Below are positions 1 to 8,957 of a DNA stretch of 64,000 nt, piece after piece. The translations under genes were made by a program, and so were the position numbers. This DNA comes from Mesorhizobium erdmanii USDA 3471 (GTDB lineage Bacteria > Pseudomonadota > Alphaproteobacteria > Rhizobiales > Rhizobiaceae), in contig NZ_AXAE01000011.1 in assembly GCF_000472705.1 (NCBI RefSeq), positions 310,001-374,000 of the forward strand, written 5' to 3'. How positions within the stretch are numbered: the first letter of the stretch is position 1; every line of letters begins with the position of its first letter. Below the pieces are notes generated by a model. That model saw nothing but the letters and a program-made list of their open reading frames with translations, made no database searches and had not been told where the DNA came from.

Positions 1-184
1 AGCGCTCGGTCTCATCGGCGGTGACGCCGCGTCCGGCCAGAACGCGCGCGACGATGTCGGGCACGCCATGGCCCTGCGCGATGGCAAGCGCCGTCATGTC
101 CTGCCGTTCGGTCAGCCGGTGCTCCCATGCGAGACCGGTCGCCGATTGCCTGACATCGAGGAAGAGGCGCCTGTCGCCCATCAT
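1..184 (-). CDS. recJ: single-stranded-DNA-specific exonuclease RecJ, N-terminal fragment (runs off the window)
   Basis: The minus strand is open from about position 223 to the window edge. It encodes an N-terminus reading MMGDRRLFLDVRQSATG, then AWEHRLTERQDMTALA and HGVPDIVARVLAGRGV, which is the typical start of alphaproteobacterial RecJ, the 5'-3' single-strand exonuclease of recombination and mismatch repair. The DHH catalytic domain lies outside the window. Two starts are possible: ATG at 184 (giving MMGDRR) or ATG at 223 (giving MHYPAANNELAKR). I prefer 184 because the 223 codon sits at the edge of a dispersed palindromic repeat (219-258). Neither start has a strong ribosome binding site. 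The gene lies downstream of glpX and the DUF6434 gene on the same strand. Confidence 0.8.
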   Translation of the reverse strand, partial: MMGDRRLFLDVRQSATGLAWEHRLTERQDMTALAIAQGHGVPDIVARVLAGRGVTADETER

Positions 185-218
185 GCGTTTTGCCAATTCA
201 TTGTTGGCGGCAGGATAG

Positions 219-258
219 TGCATGTCGCCCAAAAGTATGCAGCGGTTCTGGGATAGGC
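219..258. repeat. degenerate copy of rhizobial palindromic repeat
   Basis: This stretch matches, allowing a few substitutions, the repeat half at 45025-45069 read in reverse: GCATGTCGCCCA, a 4-5 base variable part, GCAGCGGTTCT, then GGATA. A rough palindrome with GTGC at one end and GCAC at the other is visible. It abuts the 5' end of recJ. Repeats of this kind are scattered between genes in rhizobia. Confidence 0.6.
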
Positions 259-282
259 ACAGCCAGGAAAATTCAAGGGAAA

Positions 283-507
283 CTACGCTTTCCGACTTGC
301 GGCCCGACGCCGGATCCATTCGTCGGCCGCATCCCCCATCGCCTTTTCCCGACCGTCCTTGAGCCAGGCCATGAAAGGCCGGTCGAACCTGAACGCATCG
401 CCGCATTCGCGGGTGAGAAAGCGGCGGACATTCTGGGTATTGCGATAGGATTTCGTGACGGGCGTGGCACGCGAAATCGGATCCGCGTGCCAATCGAACG
501 CTTTCAT
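283..507 (-). CDS. DUF6434 domain protein
   Basis: A 74-residue protein starting MKAFDWHADPISR and continuing through SYRNTQNVRRFLTRECG, FRFDRPFMAWLKD and AADEWIRR. I recognise this as the DUF6434 domain; its function is unknown. The domain is the whole protein. The open frame extends 22 codons upstream (to 573), but the conserved domain begins at the ATG at 507, so I use that start. It lies between glpX and recJ on the same strand. Confidence 0.7.
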   Translation of the reverse strand: MKAFDWHADPISRATPVTKSYRNTQNVRRFLTRECGDAFRFDRPFMAWLKDGREKAMGDAADEWIRRRAASRKA

Positions 508-579
508 CGTCAATCCTCGCGCGGCCAGGTTCAGATGCGGCCAAGGGCTAACAACTGCGGCGCCGCTTCGCAAGGATGT

Positions 580-1563
580 CTAGAACTTATCCAGATCCTG
601 ATGCCGGGCCTTGATCTCCCGCACTGTTCGTGACGACGAGCGCAGCACGATCGTGTGCGTGGTGATCGTGGTGCGGCCGAACTTGACGCCGGCCAGCATA
701 TTGCCGTCGGTGACGCCGGTGGCCGCGAACAGCACGTCGCCGCGCGCCATATCTTCCGCATGATAGATCCGCTTTGGATCGGAAATGCCCATCTTCGCCG
801 CGCGGGCGATCTTCTCGGGTGTGTCAAGCAGCAGTCGGCCCTGCATCTGGCCGCCAGTACAGCGCAGCGCAGCCGCGGCCAGCACGCCTTCCGGCGCGCC
901 GCCGGTGCCGAGATAGATATCGATGCCGGTTTCTTCCGGGTCCGTGGTGTGGATGATGCCGGCCACGTCGCCGTCGCCGATCAGCCGGATCGCTGCTCCC
1001 GTGGCGCGCACGGCCTCGATCAACCTGGCATGGCGCGGACGGTCGAGGATGCAGGTGGTGATTTCGGACACGGCGACACCCTTGGCCCGGGCCAGGCTTG
1101 CGATGTTTTCGGCCGCCGGGGCATCGATATCGATGACGCCCTCGGCATAGCCCGGACCAATGGCGATTTTGTCCATGTAGACGTCGGGCGCGAACAGCAG
1201 GCTGCCCTTCTCGGCGATGGCGATGACGGCCAGTGCGTTGGGCAGGTTCTTGGCGCAGATCGTCGTGCCTTCGAGCGGATCGAGCGCGATATCGACCGCC
1301 GGACCTTTGCCGGTGCCGACCTCCTCGCCAATATAGAGCATCGGCGCCTCGTCGCGCTCGCCCTCGCCGATCACCACCGTGCCCTTGATGGCCAGGCGGT
1401 TGAGCTCCTGGCGCATGGCGTCGACCGCGACCTGGTCGGCAGCCTTCTCATCGCCGCGGCCGCGCAGCCTGGCGGCTGCCACGGCGGCCCGTTCGGTGAC
1501 GCGCGCCAGTTCCATGGTGAGTATCCGGTCAAGGCCGGCGACGATGTTCTGGGCCACATTCAT
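580..1563 (-). CDS. glpX: class II fructose-1,6-bisphosphatase (GlpX)
   Basis: 327 residues, normal for class II fructose-1,6-bisphosphatase, which hydrolyses fructose 1,6-bisphosphate to fructose 6-phosphate in gluconeogenesis and uses divalent metal. The family motifs are visible: GEGERDEAP at residues 66-74, the metal-binding DPLEGT at 95-100 and GTGGAPEGV at 219-227. ATG start at 1563. In many rhizobia glpX lies between hom and recJ, and the same order is seen here with two small membrane-protein genes placed between hom and glpX. Gluconeogenesis from C4 acids is central to these bacteria, so a housekeeping role is likely. Confidence 0.96.
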   Translation of the reverse strand: MNVAQNIVAGLDRILTMELARVTERAAVAAARLRGRGDEKAADQVAVDAMRQELNRLAIKGTVVIGEGERDEAPMLYIGEEVGTGKGPAVDIALDPLEGTTICAKNLPNALAVIAIAEKGSLLFAPDVYMDKIAIGPGYAEGVIDIDAPAAENIASLARAKGVAVSEITTCILDRPRHARLIEAVRATGAAIRLIGDGDVAGIIHTTDPEETGIDIYLGTGGAPEGVLAAAALRCTGGQMQGRLLLDTPEKIARAAKMGISDPKRIYHAEDMARGDVLFAATGVTDGNMLAGVKFGRTTITTHTIVLRSSSRTVREIKARHQDLDKF

Positions 1564-1768
1564 TTTCGGGAAATCCTCGTTCGCACACCGCCTCCCGCCG
1601 GAGGCGCGCCTGTTTTGTCAAACGAGCATGACAACGGCAAGACCCGCCGCAAGTTTTATCGAAAGACCAGCAATATCAATCGATTGAACCGTATTCCGAA
1701 CAAGGTTGCGGCCCGGTCGCAAACAACCGGGCCGCCATGAAAACGCACAAATCGAGGGCTTTTTCGAT

Positions 1769-1936
1769 CTAGAAAACCGCGAGGTATTTGAGCAGCGAAA
1801 TGATGCCGATGATGATGACGATGATCTGCACGATCTGCCGCATCCTGGCGTCGAGCGGCAGGCGTTGCACCAGATAAAGAACGAGAATGATGACGAGGAA
1901 TGTGATCAGGATGCCGATCAACATGGATGAAGCCAA
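1769..1936 (-). CDS. small Thivi_2564-family membrane protein
   Basis: A 55-residue hydrophobic protein with two predicted membrane segments, roughly residues 4-23 (MLIGILITFLVIILVLYLV) and 33-52 (IVQIIVIIIGIISLLKYL), joined by the polar stretch QRLPLDARMRQ. This matches the Thivi_2564 family of small membrane proteins of unknown function. The frame is open to a TTG at 1978, but the TTG at 1936 has an AAGGAGGG ribosome binding site 5-7 bases upstream, so I place the start there; the next ATG (1924) is too far from that site. It lies between glpX and the DUF883 gene. Confidence 0.72.
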   Translation of the reverse strand: MASSMLIGILITFLVIILVLYLVQRLPLDARMRQIVQIIVIIIGIISLLKYLAVF

Positions 1937-2000
1937 AATGCCCTCCTTGGAAAGGATTTTCTGAACGAGTGCCGGCAATGCCGGCTCTCGGCCGAAGCGC

Positions 2001-2360
2001 TCAATACCAGCGGCGCGATGTGTCGTTGTTCATCGACTGGCCAACGGCAATCCCGGCCAGAAAGCCGAGCAGGCCGATCACGCCGATCACGGCCGTTGTC
2101 GTACCCGGATTTTCACGTGCGACTTCCGAAACCGCCTGGGCCTGGCTGCGCAACTGCTGTGCCGTGCGCGATGCACGCGCCGCGGCCGAGTCGTAAAAGT
2201 CCGAAGCCTGCTCGCTGGCATCATCGAGCATTTCCGCACCGCGCGCCGAAATGCTCTTGTTGATCTTGGTGATCTCCTTGCGCAGTTCGGCGATCTGCTT
2301 TTCCAGCGTCTTCTGGATATCGTCGATGTGAGGGCTGTCGGACTTGTTGGTATCGGCCAT
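2001..2360 (-). CDS. DUF883 (ElaB/YqjD-type) membrane-anchored protein
   Basis: 119 residues. A polar, mostly helical N-terminal region (DIQKTLEKQIAELRKEITKI and following, probably coiled coil) is followed by one C-terminal membrane segment rich in glycine (TTTAVIGVIGLLGFLAGIAVG) and a short basic tail ending RRWY. This is the layout of the DUF883 family, which includes E. coli ElaB and YqjD, inner-membrane proteins reported to associate with ribosomes in stationary phase. I use the ATG at 2360 (MADTNKSD), which follows GGGAGCC; the frame is open nine codons further. Its exact role here is unknown. Confidence 0.82.
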   Translation of the reverse strand: MADTNKSDSPHIDDIQKTLEKQIAELRKEITKINKSISARGAEMLDDASEQASDFYDSAAARASRTAQQLRSQAQAVSEVARENPGTTTAVIGVIGLLGFLAGIAVGQSMNNDTSRRWY

Positions 2361-2444
2361 GAATCGGCTCCCTTGGTTGCTGACCAAGAGAACGGCGCCG
2401 GCGCGGATTCGTTCCGATCTCGGCTGCGCGATGGTGGGACGCAG

Positions 2445-3758
2445 CTACCCTGCCCGCTCGATGCGGATCACCTGCGGCTTGTCGGTCAGATGGCCGTCCC
2501 TGGTGATGCCGTCGACAGCCTTGCGCACGGCGGCCTCGGTGGTCTCGTGAGTGACGAGGATCACCGTCTTCTGCGCCGCCGCCTCGCCGCTGACCGCGTG
2601 CTGGACGATCGATTCCAGCGAGATGTCATTGTCGGCCATGCGCTTGGCGATCGCGGCGAAGACGCCGATGCGATCATGCACCGTCAGCCGGATGAAGTAG
2701 CCGCCGGCATGGCTACGCATTTGCGCCTTCTTGTAGGGCTTCAATTCCTTGGCCGGCCGGCCGAAGACCGGGCCATGCTGGAAGCCGGGCCGGCTCTTGG
2801 CGATATCGGCGACGTCGCCGATGACGGCCGAGGCGGTGGCATTGCCGCCGGCGCCGGGGCCTGAAAGCAGCAGCTCGCCGAGGATGTCGGTCTCGATCGC
2901 CACCGCATTGGTGACGCCATGCACCTGCGCGATGACGGAGGCCGTCGGCACCATGGTCGGGTGCACGCGCTGCTCGATCCCGCTTTCGGTGCGCTGGGCG
3001 ACACCGAGCAGCTTGATCCGGTAGCCGAGATCGCCAGCCGCGCGGATGTCGGCCTGGGTGATGTTGGAAATGCCTTCCATGTAGATGTCGTTGGCGGCGA
3101 TTTTCGTGCCGAAGGCAAGGCTGGTCAGAATCGACAGCTTGTGCGCGGTATCGTGACCCTCGATGTCGAAGGTCGGATCGGCCTCGGCGTAACCCAGCCG
3201 CTGCGCGTCCTTCAGCACGACGTCGAACGAGACGCCCTCGGCCTCCATGCGGGTCAGGATATAGTTGCAGGTGCCGTTGAGGATGCCGAACACGCGGGTG
3301 ACCGAATTGCCGGCCATCGCCTCGCGCATCGTCTTGATAACGGGAATGCCGCCCGCCACCGCCGCCTCGTAGTTGAGCAGCACGCCCTTCTTCTCGGCGA
3401 TCTCGGCCAACGCCACGCCATGCTTGGCGAGCAGCGCCTTGTTGGCGGTGACGACGTGGCGGCCGGCTTCGAGCGCCGCCTTCACCGACAAACGGGCCGG
3501 CCCCTCATCGCCGCCGATCAGTTCGACGAACACGTCGATATCGGCGGTCTGCGCCATCTTGACCGGATCGTCGAACCATTTTGCCGAACTGACATCGACG
3601 CCACGGTCGCGCTTCGGATCACGCGCCGAAACCGCCGACACGACGATGTCGCGCCCACATTGCCGGGTCAGTTCCGCTGCCTTGTCGTGCAACACCCGCG
3701 CCACCGATGCACCGACCGTGCCCAGTCCGGCAATTCCAACACGCAGAGCTTCAGCCAT
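2445..3758 (-). CDS. hom: homoserine dehydrogenase
   Basis: 437 residues. NAD(P)-dependent reduction of aspartate semialdehyde to homoserine, the branch point to threonine and methionine. The Rossmann motif GIAGLGTVGASVA lies at residues 8-20. The catalytic domain carries ANKALLAKHG, GILNGTCNYIL and YAEADPTFDIEGHD. A C-terminal ACT-type regulatory domain (about 350-430; RLTVHDRIGVFAAIAKRMADN) is present, so threonine feedback inhibition is likely from family knowledge. It lies 37 bp downstream of the aminotransferase gene on the same strand, an arrangement common in rhizobia and consistent with co-transcription. Confidence 0.96.
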   Translation of the reverse strand: MAEALRVGIAGLGTVGASVARVLHDKAAELTRQCGRDIVVSAVSARDPKRDRGVDVSSAKWFDDPVKMAQTADIDVFVELIGGDEGPARLSVKAALEAGRHVVTANKALLAKHGVALAEIAEKKGVLLNYEAAVAGGIPVIKTMREAMAGNSVTRVFGILNGTCNYILTRMEAEGVSFDVVLKDAQRLGYAEADPTFDIEGHDTAHKLSILTSLAFGTKIAANDIYMEGISNITQADIRAAGDLGYRIKLLGVAQRTESGIEQRVHPTMVPTASVIAQVHGVTNAVAIETDILGELLLSGPGAGGNATASAVIGDVADIAKSRPGFQHGPVFGRPAKELKPYKKAQMRSHAGGYFIRLTVHDRIGVFAAIAKRMADNDISLESIVQHAVSGEAAAQKTVILVTHETTEAAVRKAVDGITRDGHLTDKPQVIRIERAG

Positions 3759-3795
3759 GGAAGGCGACGTCCCTCAAAATCAGATCGAATTTTGC

Positions 3796-5013
3796 TTACC
3801 GGTGGGCGGACAGCGGCACCACATTGTTGGGCTGCTTGGCGCTGGTCGACAGGAAGCGCTTGATGTTGCGCGCAGCCTGGCGAATCCGGTGCTCGTTCTC
3901 CACCAGCGCCACCCGCACGAAATCGTCGCCATGTTCGCCGAAGCCGACACCGGGTGCCACCGCCACGTCGGCGTGCTCGATGAGCAGCTTGGAGAATTCA
4001 AGCGAACCGAGATGCTTGAACGGTTCGGGGATCGGCGCCCAGGCGAACATCGAGGCGGCCGGGGCCGGAATGTTCCATCCGGCGCGCCCGAAGGCGTCCA
4101 CCATGACGTCGCGGCGCTTGTGGTAGATATCGCGCACCTCGGCGATATCGGCGCCGTCGCCATTCAGCGCATGCGCCGCCGCCACCTGGATCGGCGTGAA
4201 GGCGCCGTAGTCGAGATAGGACTTCACCCGGGTCAGCGCCGAGATCAGCCGTTCGTTGCCCACCGCGAAGCCCATGCGCCAGCCGGGCATGGAAAAAGTC
4301 TTCGACATCGAGGTGAATTCGACGCAGACGTCGATGGCGCCCGGCACCTGCAGCACCGAAGGCGGCGGATTGCCGTCGAAATAAATCTCCGAATAGGCAA
4401 GATCGGACAGGATGATGATGTCGTTCTTCTTGGCGAAGGCCACCACGTCCTTGTAGAAATCGAGCGACGCGACCAACGCCGTCGGGTTCGACGGATAATT
4501 GAGGATCAGCGCCAGCGGCTTCGGGATCGAATGGCGAATGCCCCGCTCCACCGCCGGGATGAAACCATCATCGGGCTCGACCTGCAGCGAACGGATGACG
4601 CCACCCGACATGATGAAACCGAAGGCGTGGATCGGATAGGTCGGGTTCGGGCACAGGATGACGTCGCCCGGAGCGGTGATCGCCTGCGCCATGTTGGCGA
4701 AGCCTTCCTTAGAGCCGAGCGTGGCCACCACTTGCGTGTCAGGATTGAGCTTCACGCCGAAGCGGCGCTGATAATAAGCGGCCTGGGCGCGGCGTAGGCC
4801 TGGAATGCCGCGCGACGAGGAATAACGATGCGTGCGCGGATCGCGCACGACTTCGCACAATTTGTCGACGATGGCCTTGGGCGTCGGCAGGTCCGGATTG
4901 CCCATGCCCAGGTCGATGATGTCGGCGCCGCGTGAACGGGCGCTGGCCTTGAGCCTGTTGACCTGCTCGAACACGTAAGGCGGAAGCCGGCGAACCTTGT
5001 GAAACTCTTCCAT
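3796..5013 (-). CDS. class I/II PLP aminotransferase (AlaC / LL-diaminopimelate aminotransferase-like)
   Basis: 405 residues from ATG 5013 (MEEFHKVRRLPPYVF). A fold type I PLP enzyme: NYPSNPTA at 172-179, D204-x-x-Y207 contacting the cofactor, and the Schiff-base lysine in SMSKTFSMPGWRMGFA (K238). The sequence resembles the group annotated as LL-diaminopimelate aminotransferase or glutamate-pyruvate aminotransferase AlaC in alphaproteobacteria. The neighbour hom suggests amino-acid biosynthesis in the aspartate family or alanine synthesis, but the substrate cannot be fixed from sequence alone. The open frame extends six codons upstream to 5031; the chosen ATG begins the conserved region. Confidence 0.88.
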   Translation of the reverse strand: MEEFHKVRRLPPYVFEQVNRLKASARSRGADIIDLGMGNPDLPTPKAIVDKLCEVVRDPRTHRYSSSRGIPGLRRAQAAYYQRRFGVKLNPDTQVVATLGSKEGFANMAQAITAPGDVILCPNPTYPIHAFGFIMSGGVIRSLQVEPDDGFIPAVERGIRHSIPKPLALILNYPSNPTALVASLDFYKDVVAFAKKNDIIILSDLAYSEIYFDGNPPPSVLQVPGAIDVCVEFTSMSKTFSMPGWRMGFAVGNERLISALTRVKSYLDYGAFTPIQVAAAHALNGDGADIAEVRDIYHKRRDVMVDAFGRAGWNIPAPAASMFAWAPIPEPFKHLGSLEFSKLLIEHADVAVAPGVGFGEHGDDFVRVALVENEHRIRQAARNIKRFLSTSAKQPNNVVPLSAHR

Positions 5014-5058
5014 GGCAGTTCCAGACAGCAAAAAGGGTATTGGGCGCGCGCTATATAC

Positions 5059-5448
5059 TCATTTGCAGGTAGGGTCGAGGGCGGGATCGCATTTGCCTTC
5101 GATCTGCTTCAGCGTCTGCGGGCCGTGCTGCTTGGCCAGATCAGTGAGTGCCGCCTGACTGCCGGGTACACCACCGCGTTTGGCGCCCTGCGCGTTCTTG
5201 GCGGCCTTGAGCTCGGCGAGCTTGGCCTTGCTTTCGTCGGCGGTGAGTTGTTTGGCCGCCACTTGCGGCGGGATGTTGAGGTTCGGGAATGTGCCGGTAT
5301 CCTTCGGGCCCGCATCCTCGGCCATGGGCACCGGACCGCTGGTGTTGGTGCTCGAACAGCCGGCGACAGCCAGGACGACGATCGCCGCACCGATGCGGCA
5401 AAAGCGTACGGCATCAAAAAAAACAGTCTCGCCAATATTAATCGTCAT
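5059..5448 (-). CDS. small putative lipoprotein
   Basis: 129 residues from ATG 5448, preceded by AAGGAAAC. The N-terminus (FCRIGAAIVVLAVAGCSSTN) is a lipoprotein signal with the lipobox AVAG-C near residue 26. The mature part is hydrophilic: PNLNIPPQVAAKQLT, ESKAKLAELKAAKNA, and a Cys pair near the end (EGKCDPALDPTCK). Proteins of this type are common as hypothetical lipoproteins in rhizobia; no function is known. It is divergent from phaC with about 100 bp between the two starts. The upstream extension of the open frame to 5679 overlaps phaC and is not used. Confidence 0.8.
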   Translation of the reverse strand: MTINIGETVFFDAVRFCRIGAAIVVLAVAGCSSTNTSGPVPMAEDAGPKDTGTFPNLNIPPQVAAKQLTADESKAKLAELKAAKNAQGAKRGGVPGSQAALTDLAKQHGPQTLKQIEGKCDPALDPTCK

Positions 5449-5546
5449 ATTGTTTCCTTGGCAGCCGGGGTAGAGCGAGATTGGACCCTGTCGGATGTCC
5501 CATGTTAATATGTCAAGAAAACGCTTCGGGAGGAACCCCGCGAACC

Positions 5547-7382
5547 ATGTCCAAAACACCCGATTCGGGCAAAGCGGAAGATGACGAGCCTTCGACCGTC
5601 GAGCAATATCTGGTGAAGGATCCGGAACGCTTCGCGTTGAATATGGCGCGCATGGTCGAGCAGGCGGGCAAGGCGGCATCCGCCTGGGCCGAACCGCGCG
5701 AAAAAGGCGAAGTGCGCGACCACGTCGCCGAACCGGTCGTCGACATGGTCAAGACCTTCTCCAAGCTTAGCGAATACTGGCTTGCCGACCCGCAGCGCGC
5801 GCTCGAAGCGCAGACGCGGCTGTTCGCCGGCTATATGACCGTGTGGGCGAATGCCATCCAGCGCGTCAGTACTAACGCCGAGGCCCCGGACGACGCAGTC
5901 AAGCCGGAGCGCGGCGATAAACGCTTCCAGGATCCGGAATGGGGCCGCAACGCCTTCTTCGATTTCCTCAAGCAGGCTTATCTCGTCACCTCGCGCTGGG
6001 CGTCTGAACTGGTCGAGCACGCCGAAGGTCTGGACGAGCACACCCGCCACAAGGCGAGCTTCTACGTCAAGCAGGTGTCCAACGCCATCTCGCCGTCGAA
6101 TTTCATCCTGACCAATCCGGAGCTGTTTCGCGAAACCGTCGCTTCCAACGGCGAAAACCTGGTGCGCGGCATGAAGATGCTGGCCGAGGACATCGCCGCC
6201 GGCAAGGGCGACCTGAAACTGCGCCAAGCCGACTACTCGCCGTTCGAGATCGGCAGGAACATCGCAATGACGCCCGGCAAGGTGGTCGGCCGCAGCGATG
6301 TCGCCGAAATCATCCAGTATGATCCGGCTACCGAGACGGTGCTGAAACGCCCTCTGTTGATCTGCCCGCCCTGGATCAACAAGTTCTACATACTCGATCT
6401 CAACCCGCAGAAATCCTTCATCCGCTGGGCGATCGAGCAGGGCCACACCGTCTTCGTCATCTCCTGGATCAATCCCGACGAGCGTCACGGCGCCAAGAAC
6501 TGGGAGGCCTATATCAGGGAGGGCCTGCAATATGGCCTCGACACGATCGAGAAGGCCACCGGCGAGCGCGACGTCAATGCGATCGGCTACTGCGTCGGCG
6601 GCACATTGCTGGCCGCGGCATTGGCGCTGATGGCTAGCGAAGGCGACGACCGCATCAAGTCGGCGACCTTCTTCACCACGCAGGTCGACTTCACCTATGC
6701 CGGCGACCTGAAAGTATTCGTCGACGAAGAACAGGTCGCGGCGGTGGAAAAGTCGATGAACGAAAAGGGCTATCTCGACGGCACCAAGATGGCGACAGCC
6801 TTCAACATGCTGCGTTCCGGCGACCTGATCTGGCCCTATGTCGTCAACAATTATATGCGCGGCAAGGATCCCCTGCCCTTCGACCTGCTTTACTGGAACG
6901 CCGATTCGACCCGCATGGCGGCGGCCAACCATTCTTTCTATCTGCGCAACTGCTATCTCGAGAACAACCTCTCGCGTGGCACGATGGAGCTTGCGGGCCA
7001 CACCGTATCGCTCGGGGACGTCACAATTCCGATCTACAACCTCGCCTCCCGGGAAGATCACATCGCGCCGGCGCTGTCCGTCTTCCTCGGTTCGAAATAT
7101 TTCGGTGGCAAGGTCGACTATGTGATGGCGGGATCCGGCCATATAGCGGGCGTCGTCAATCCGCCGGCATCCAACAAATATCAGTACTGGACCGGGGGCG
7201 TGCCGATCGGCGATTTCGGCGACTGGGTGGCCAAGGCAACCGAGCATCCCGGATCATGGTGGCCGCACTGGCAAAGCTGGATAGAGGCCAAGGACAATAC
7301 CCGCGTGCCTGCCCGCAAACCCGGCAAGCATATGAAAACCTTGGGCGATGCTCCCGGCACCTATGTGAAGGTGCGTGTGTAA
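5547..7382 (+). CDS. phaC: class I poly(3-hydroxyalkanoate) synthase
   Basis: 611 residues. Polymerises (R)-3-hydroxyacyl-CoA into polyhydroxyalkanoate on storage granules. The lipase-like box AIGYCVGGTLL holds the nucleophile C349 (G-x-C-x-G); the other triad members are D504 (ASREDHIAP) and H532 (GSGHIAGVVNPP). The N-terminal PhaC domain (about residues 90-270) and the motif PPWINKFYILDL are typical of class I. The start is ATG 5547 (MSKTPDSGKAED) with GGGAGGA about 12 bases upstream; the frame is open 22 codons further but without support. The N-terminal 50 residues are polar and variable, as in other rhizobial PhaC proteins. No phaR or phasin gene is adjacent. Confidence 0.96.
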   Translation: MSKTPDSGKAEDDEPSTVEQYLVKDPERFALNMARMVEQAGKAASAWAEPREKGEVRDHVAEPVVDMVKTFSKLSEYWLADPQRALEAQTRLFAGYMTVWANAIQRVSTNAEAPDDAVKPERGDKRFQDPEWGRNAFFDFLKQAYLVTSRWASELVEHAEGLDEHTRHKASFYVKQVSNAISPSNFILTNPELFRETVASNGENLVRGMKMLAEDIAAGKGDLKLRQADYSPFEIGRNIAMTPGKVVGRSDVAEIIQYDPATETVLKRPLLICPPWINKFYILDLNPQKSFIRWAIEQGHTVFVISWINPDERHGAKNWEAYIREGLQYGLDTIEKATGERDVNAIGYCVGGTLLAAALALMASEGDDRIKSATFFTTQVDFTYAGDLKVFVDEEQVAAVEKSMNEKGYLDGTKMATAFNMLRSGDLIWPYVVNNYMRGKDPLPFDLLYWNADSTRMAAANHSFYLRNCYLENNLSRGTMELAGHTVSLGDVTIPIYNLASREDHIAPALSVFLGSKYFGGKVDYVMAGSGHIAGVVNPPASNKYQYWTGGVPIGDFGDWVAKATEHPGSWWPHWQSWIEAKDNTRVPARKPGKHMKTLGDAPGTYVKVRV

Positions 7383-7603
7383 CCGGCTGTAATGTGTGGT
7401 GAGTTGACGGCCCGGCAAAAGCGGGCGAAATGGTGTCGTCAACCATCAAGCGGCCGCAATTCGGCAATCACTGCAAAAAAACTTCCAGGCTTGCGGATTT
7501 GACACAGGTCTCGTTTCCGGATCGGAGACAAGGTGACCTCGGCGCAGACGTCTCAGGGTTGCGCCAAGGACATGCCGACCGGACATCGAGGGGGAATTTG
7601 ATT

Positions 7604-8857
7604 TTGAAATCAGCAGGATGGAGCCTCGCAACGGGAGAACGCCGCGCCATCGTGGCCGCACTCTGCTCCGTGCTCCTGGCCTCCTGCACCTCAGCCGGCG
7701 ACCCGTCAATGTCGGTCGGGATGCCGGGCTACACCACGTCTTCCTCGGACATCAATGCGGCCGCCACCGGCAAGCCGGTAGCCAGCACCGATTCGACCGC
7801 GCAGACAACAGCCACGCAAACGACCGTGATGAGCGAAGGCGATACGGCGCTGCCCGAAAAGGTCGCCTATGTACCAATGGCCAAGCCGCAAGCCGCCTTC
7901 CCGCTGACGGCGCCGGCCGGCGCTGAAACGATCGTGGGACAAACGCCGCAGGCCTTGCAGCAACCGACACAGACGGCGCAGCAGACGGACGCGGTCGCCC
8001 AGAAGATCGCCGCCGCCGATGCCTCCGTGACGGCGCAAAAGCCGGCCGCGGCACCGGAGATGAACAATCCGGTCTATGTGACCGCAGGTGAGGCGCCACA
8101 GGCCGAGGCGCCGAAGAAACGAGGTTTTCTGGCCTCGATGTTTGGCGCCACGCCAGCTTCGGCCACACCGGCTCCACTGATCAACACGCGATCGGGCGGA
8201 CAGCCGGTGGTACAGGCCAAGCCCGCGCCCGAGGCGTCGGCAAAGCCGATCATCACTTTGGCCTCGGCCAACTCCGTGGCAAAGCCGATACAATTGGCCT
8301 CGACCGGTGACGAGGCCGGTCACATCACGGGCAGTGATGCCTTGCCCGGCGTGCGCCAGACCGCCCTGTTCGAGATCAAGCGCAAATCCGGCCTCGACGA
8401 CGAAAGCGACGTCGACCTCAATGAAGACGAAGGACCAATCGGCGGCAGCTATCAGGTCGCGTCCGCCGCCGGCATGGCCAGGCTCGCGCCCAACGGACTG
8501 CTGAAGCAGAACGAAAGCGTCGACGTCGCCTGCCTGAAGCCGTCGCTGGTGCGCGTGCTGAAGACGATCGAAGGCCACTACGGCCGCAAGATGATGGTCA
8601 CCTCGGGCTATCGCGACCCCGCCCGCAACCGCCGCGCCAACGGTGCCAAGAATTCACTGCACATGTACTGCGCCGCAGCCGACATCCAGGTTCCCGGCGT
8701 CTCCAAATGGGAACTGGCGAACTACATCAGGACCATGCCCGGACGCGGTGGCGTCGGCACCTACTGTCACACCGAATCGGTCCATGTCGACGTCGGCCCC
8801 GAGCGGGACTGGAACTGGCGCTGCCGCCGGCGCAGCGGCGGTGGCGATGACGGCTAG
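7604..8857 (+). CDS. lipoprotein with C-terminal M15_3 / YcbK-like peptidase domain
   Basis: About 417 residues. The start is set by GAGGGGG at 7588-7594 followed, nine bases on, by TTG at 7604; an in-frame ATG at 7430 has no support. Residues 14-30 form a lipoprotein signal (AIVAALCSVLLASCTS). A long Ala/Pro/Thr-rich linker (about 35-300) precedes a compact domain (about 310-410) of the peptidase M15_3 family: VTSGYRDPARNRRANG, H353-x6-D360 in SLHMYCAAADI, and H394-x-D396 in SVHVDVG, the expected zinc ligands and catalytic residues. Likely a peptidoglycan D,D- or L,D-peptidase anchored in the outer membrane; the exact bond is unknown. Confidence 0.82.
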   Translation: MKSAGWSLATGERRAIVAALCSVLLASCTSAGDPSMSVGMPGYTTSSSDINAAATGKPVASTDSTAQTTATQTTVMSEGDTALPEKVAYVPMAKPQAAFPLTAPAGAETIVGQTPQALQQPTQTAQQTDAVAQKIAAADASVTAQKPAAAPEMNNPVYVTAGEAPQAEAPKKRGFLASMFGATPASATPAPLINTRSGGQPVVQAKPAPEASAKPIITLASANSVAKPIQLASTGDEAGHITGSDALPGVRQTALFEIKRKSGLDDESDVDLNEDEGPIGGSYQVASAAGMARLAPNGLLKQNESVDVACLKPSLVRVLKTIEGHYGRKMMVTSGYRDPARNRRANGAKNSLHMYCAAADIQVPGVSKWELANYIRTMPGRGGVGTYCHTESVHVDVGPERDWNWRCRRRSGGGDDG

Positions 8858-8957
8858 CGCCGTGCGCGCCTGAGCCAGCGGCGTCGAAGATCGCTTCGCC
8901 AGTCTCGTTCCGATGGAGCAATCCAAAACATTCGAGATTGGCCGAAGCGCCCCCAAC

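Noticed and set aside
655..1740. 361-codon plus-strand open frame opposite glpX
   Set aside because: Low-quality Arg/His/Asp-rich translation opposite a clear enzyme; typical antisense shadow in high-GC DNA.
5505..7247. 580-codon minus-strand open frame opposite phaC
   Set aside because: phaC has all catalytic residues; the antisense frame shows no domain.
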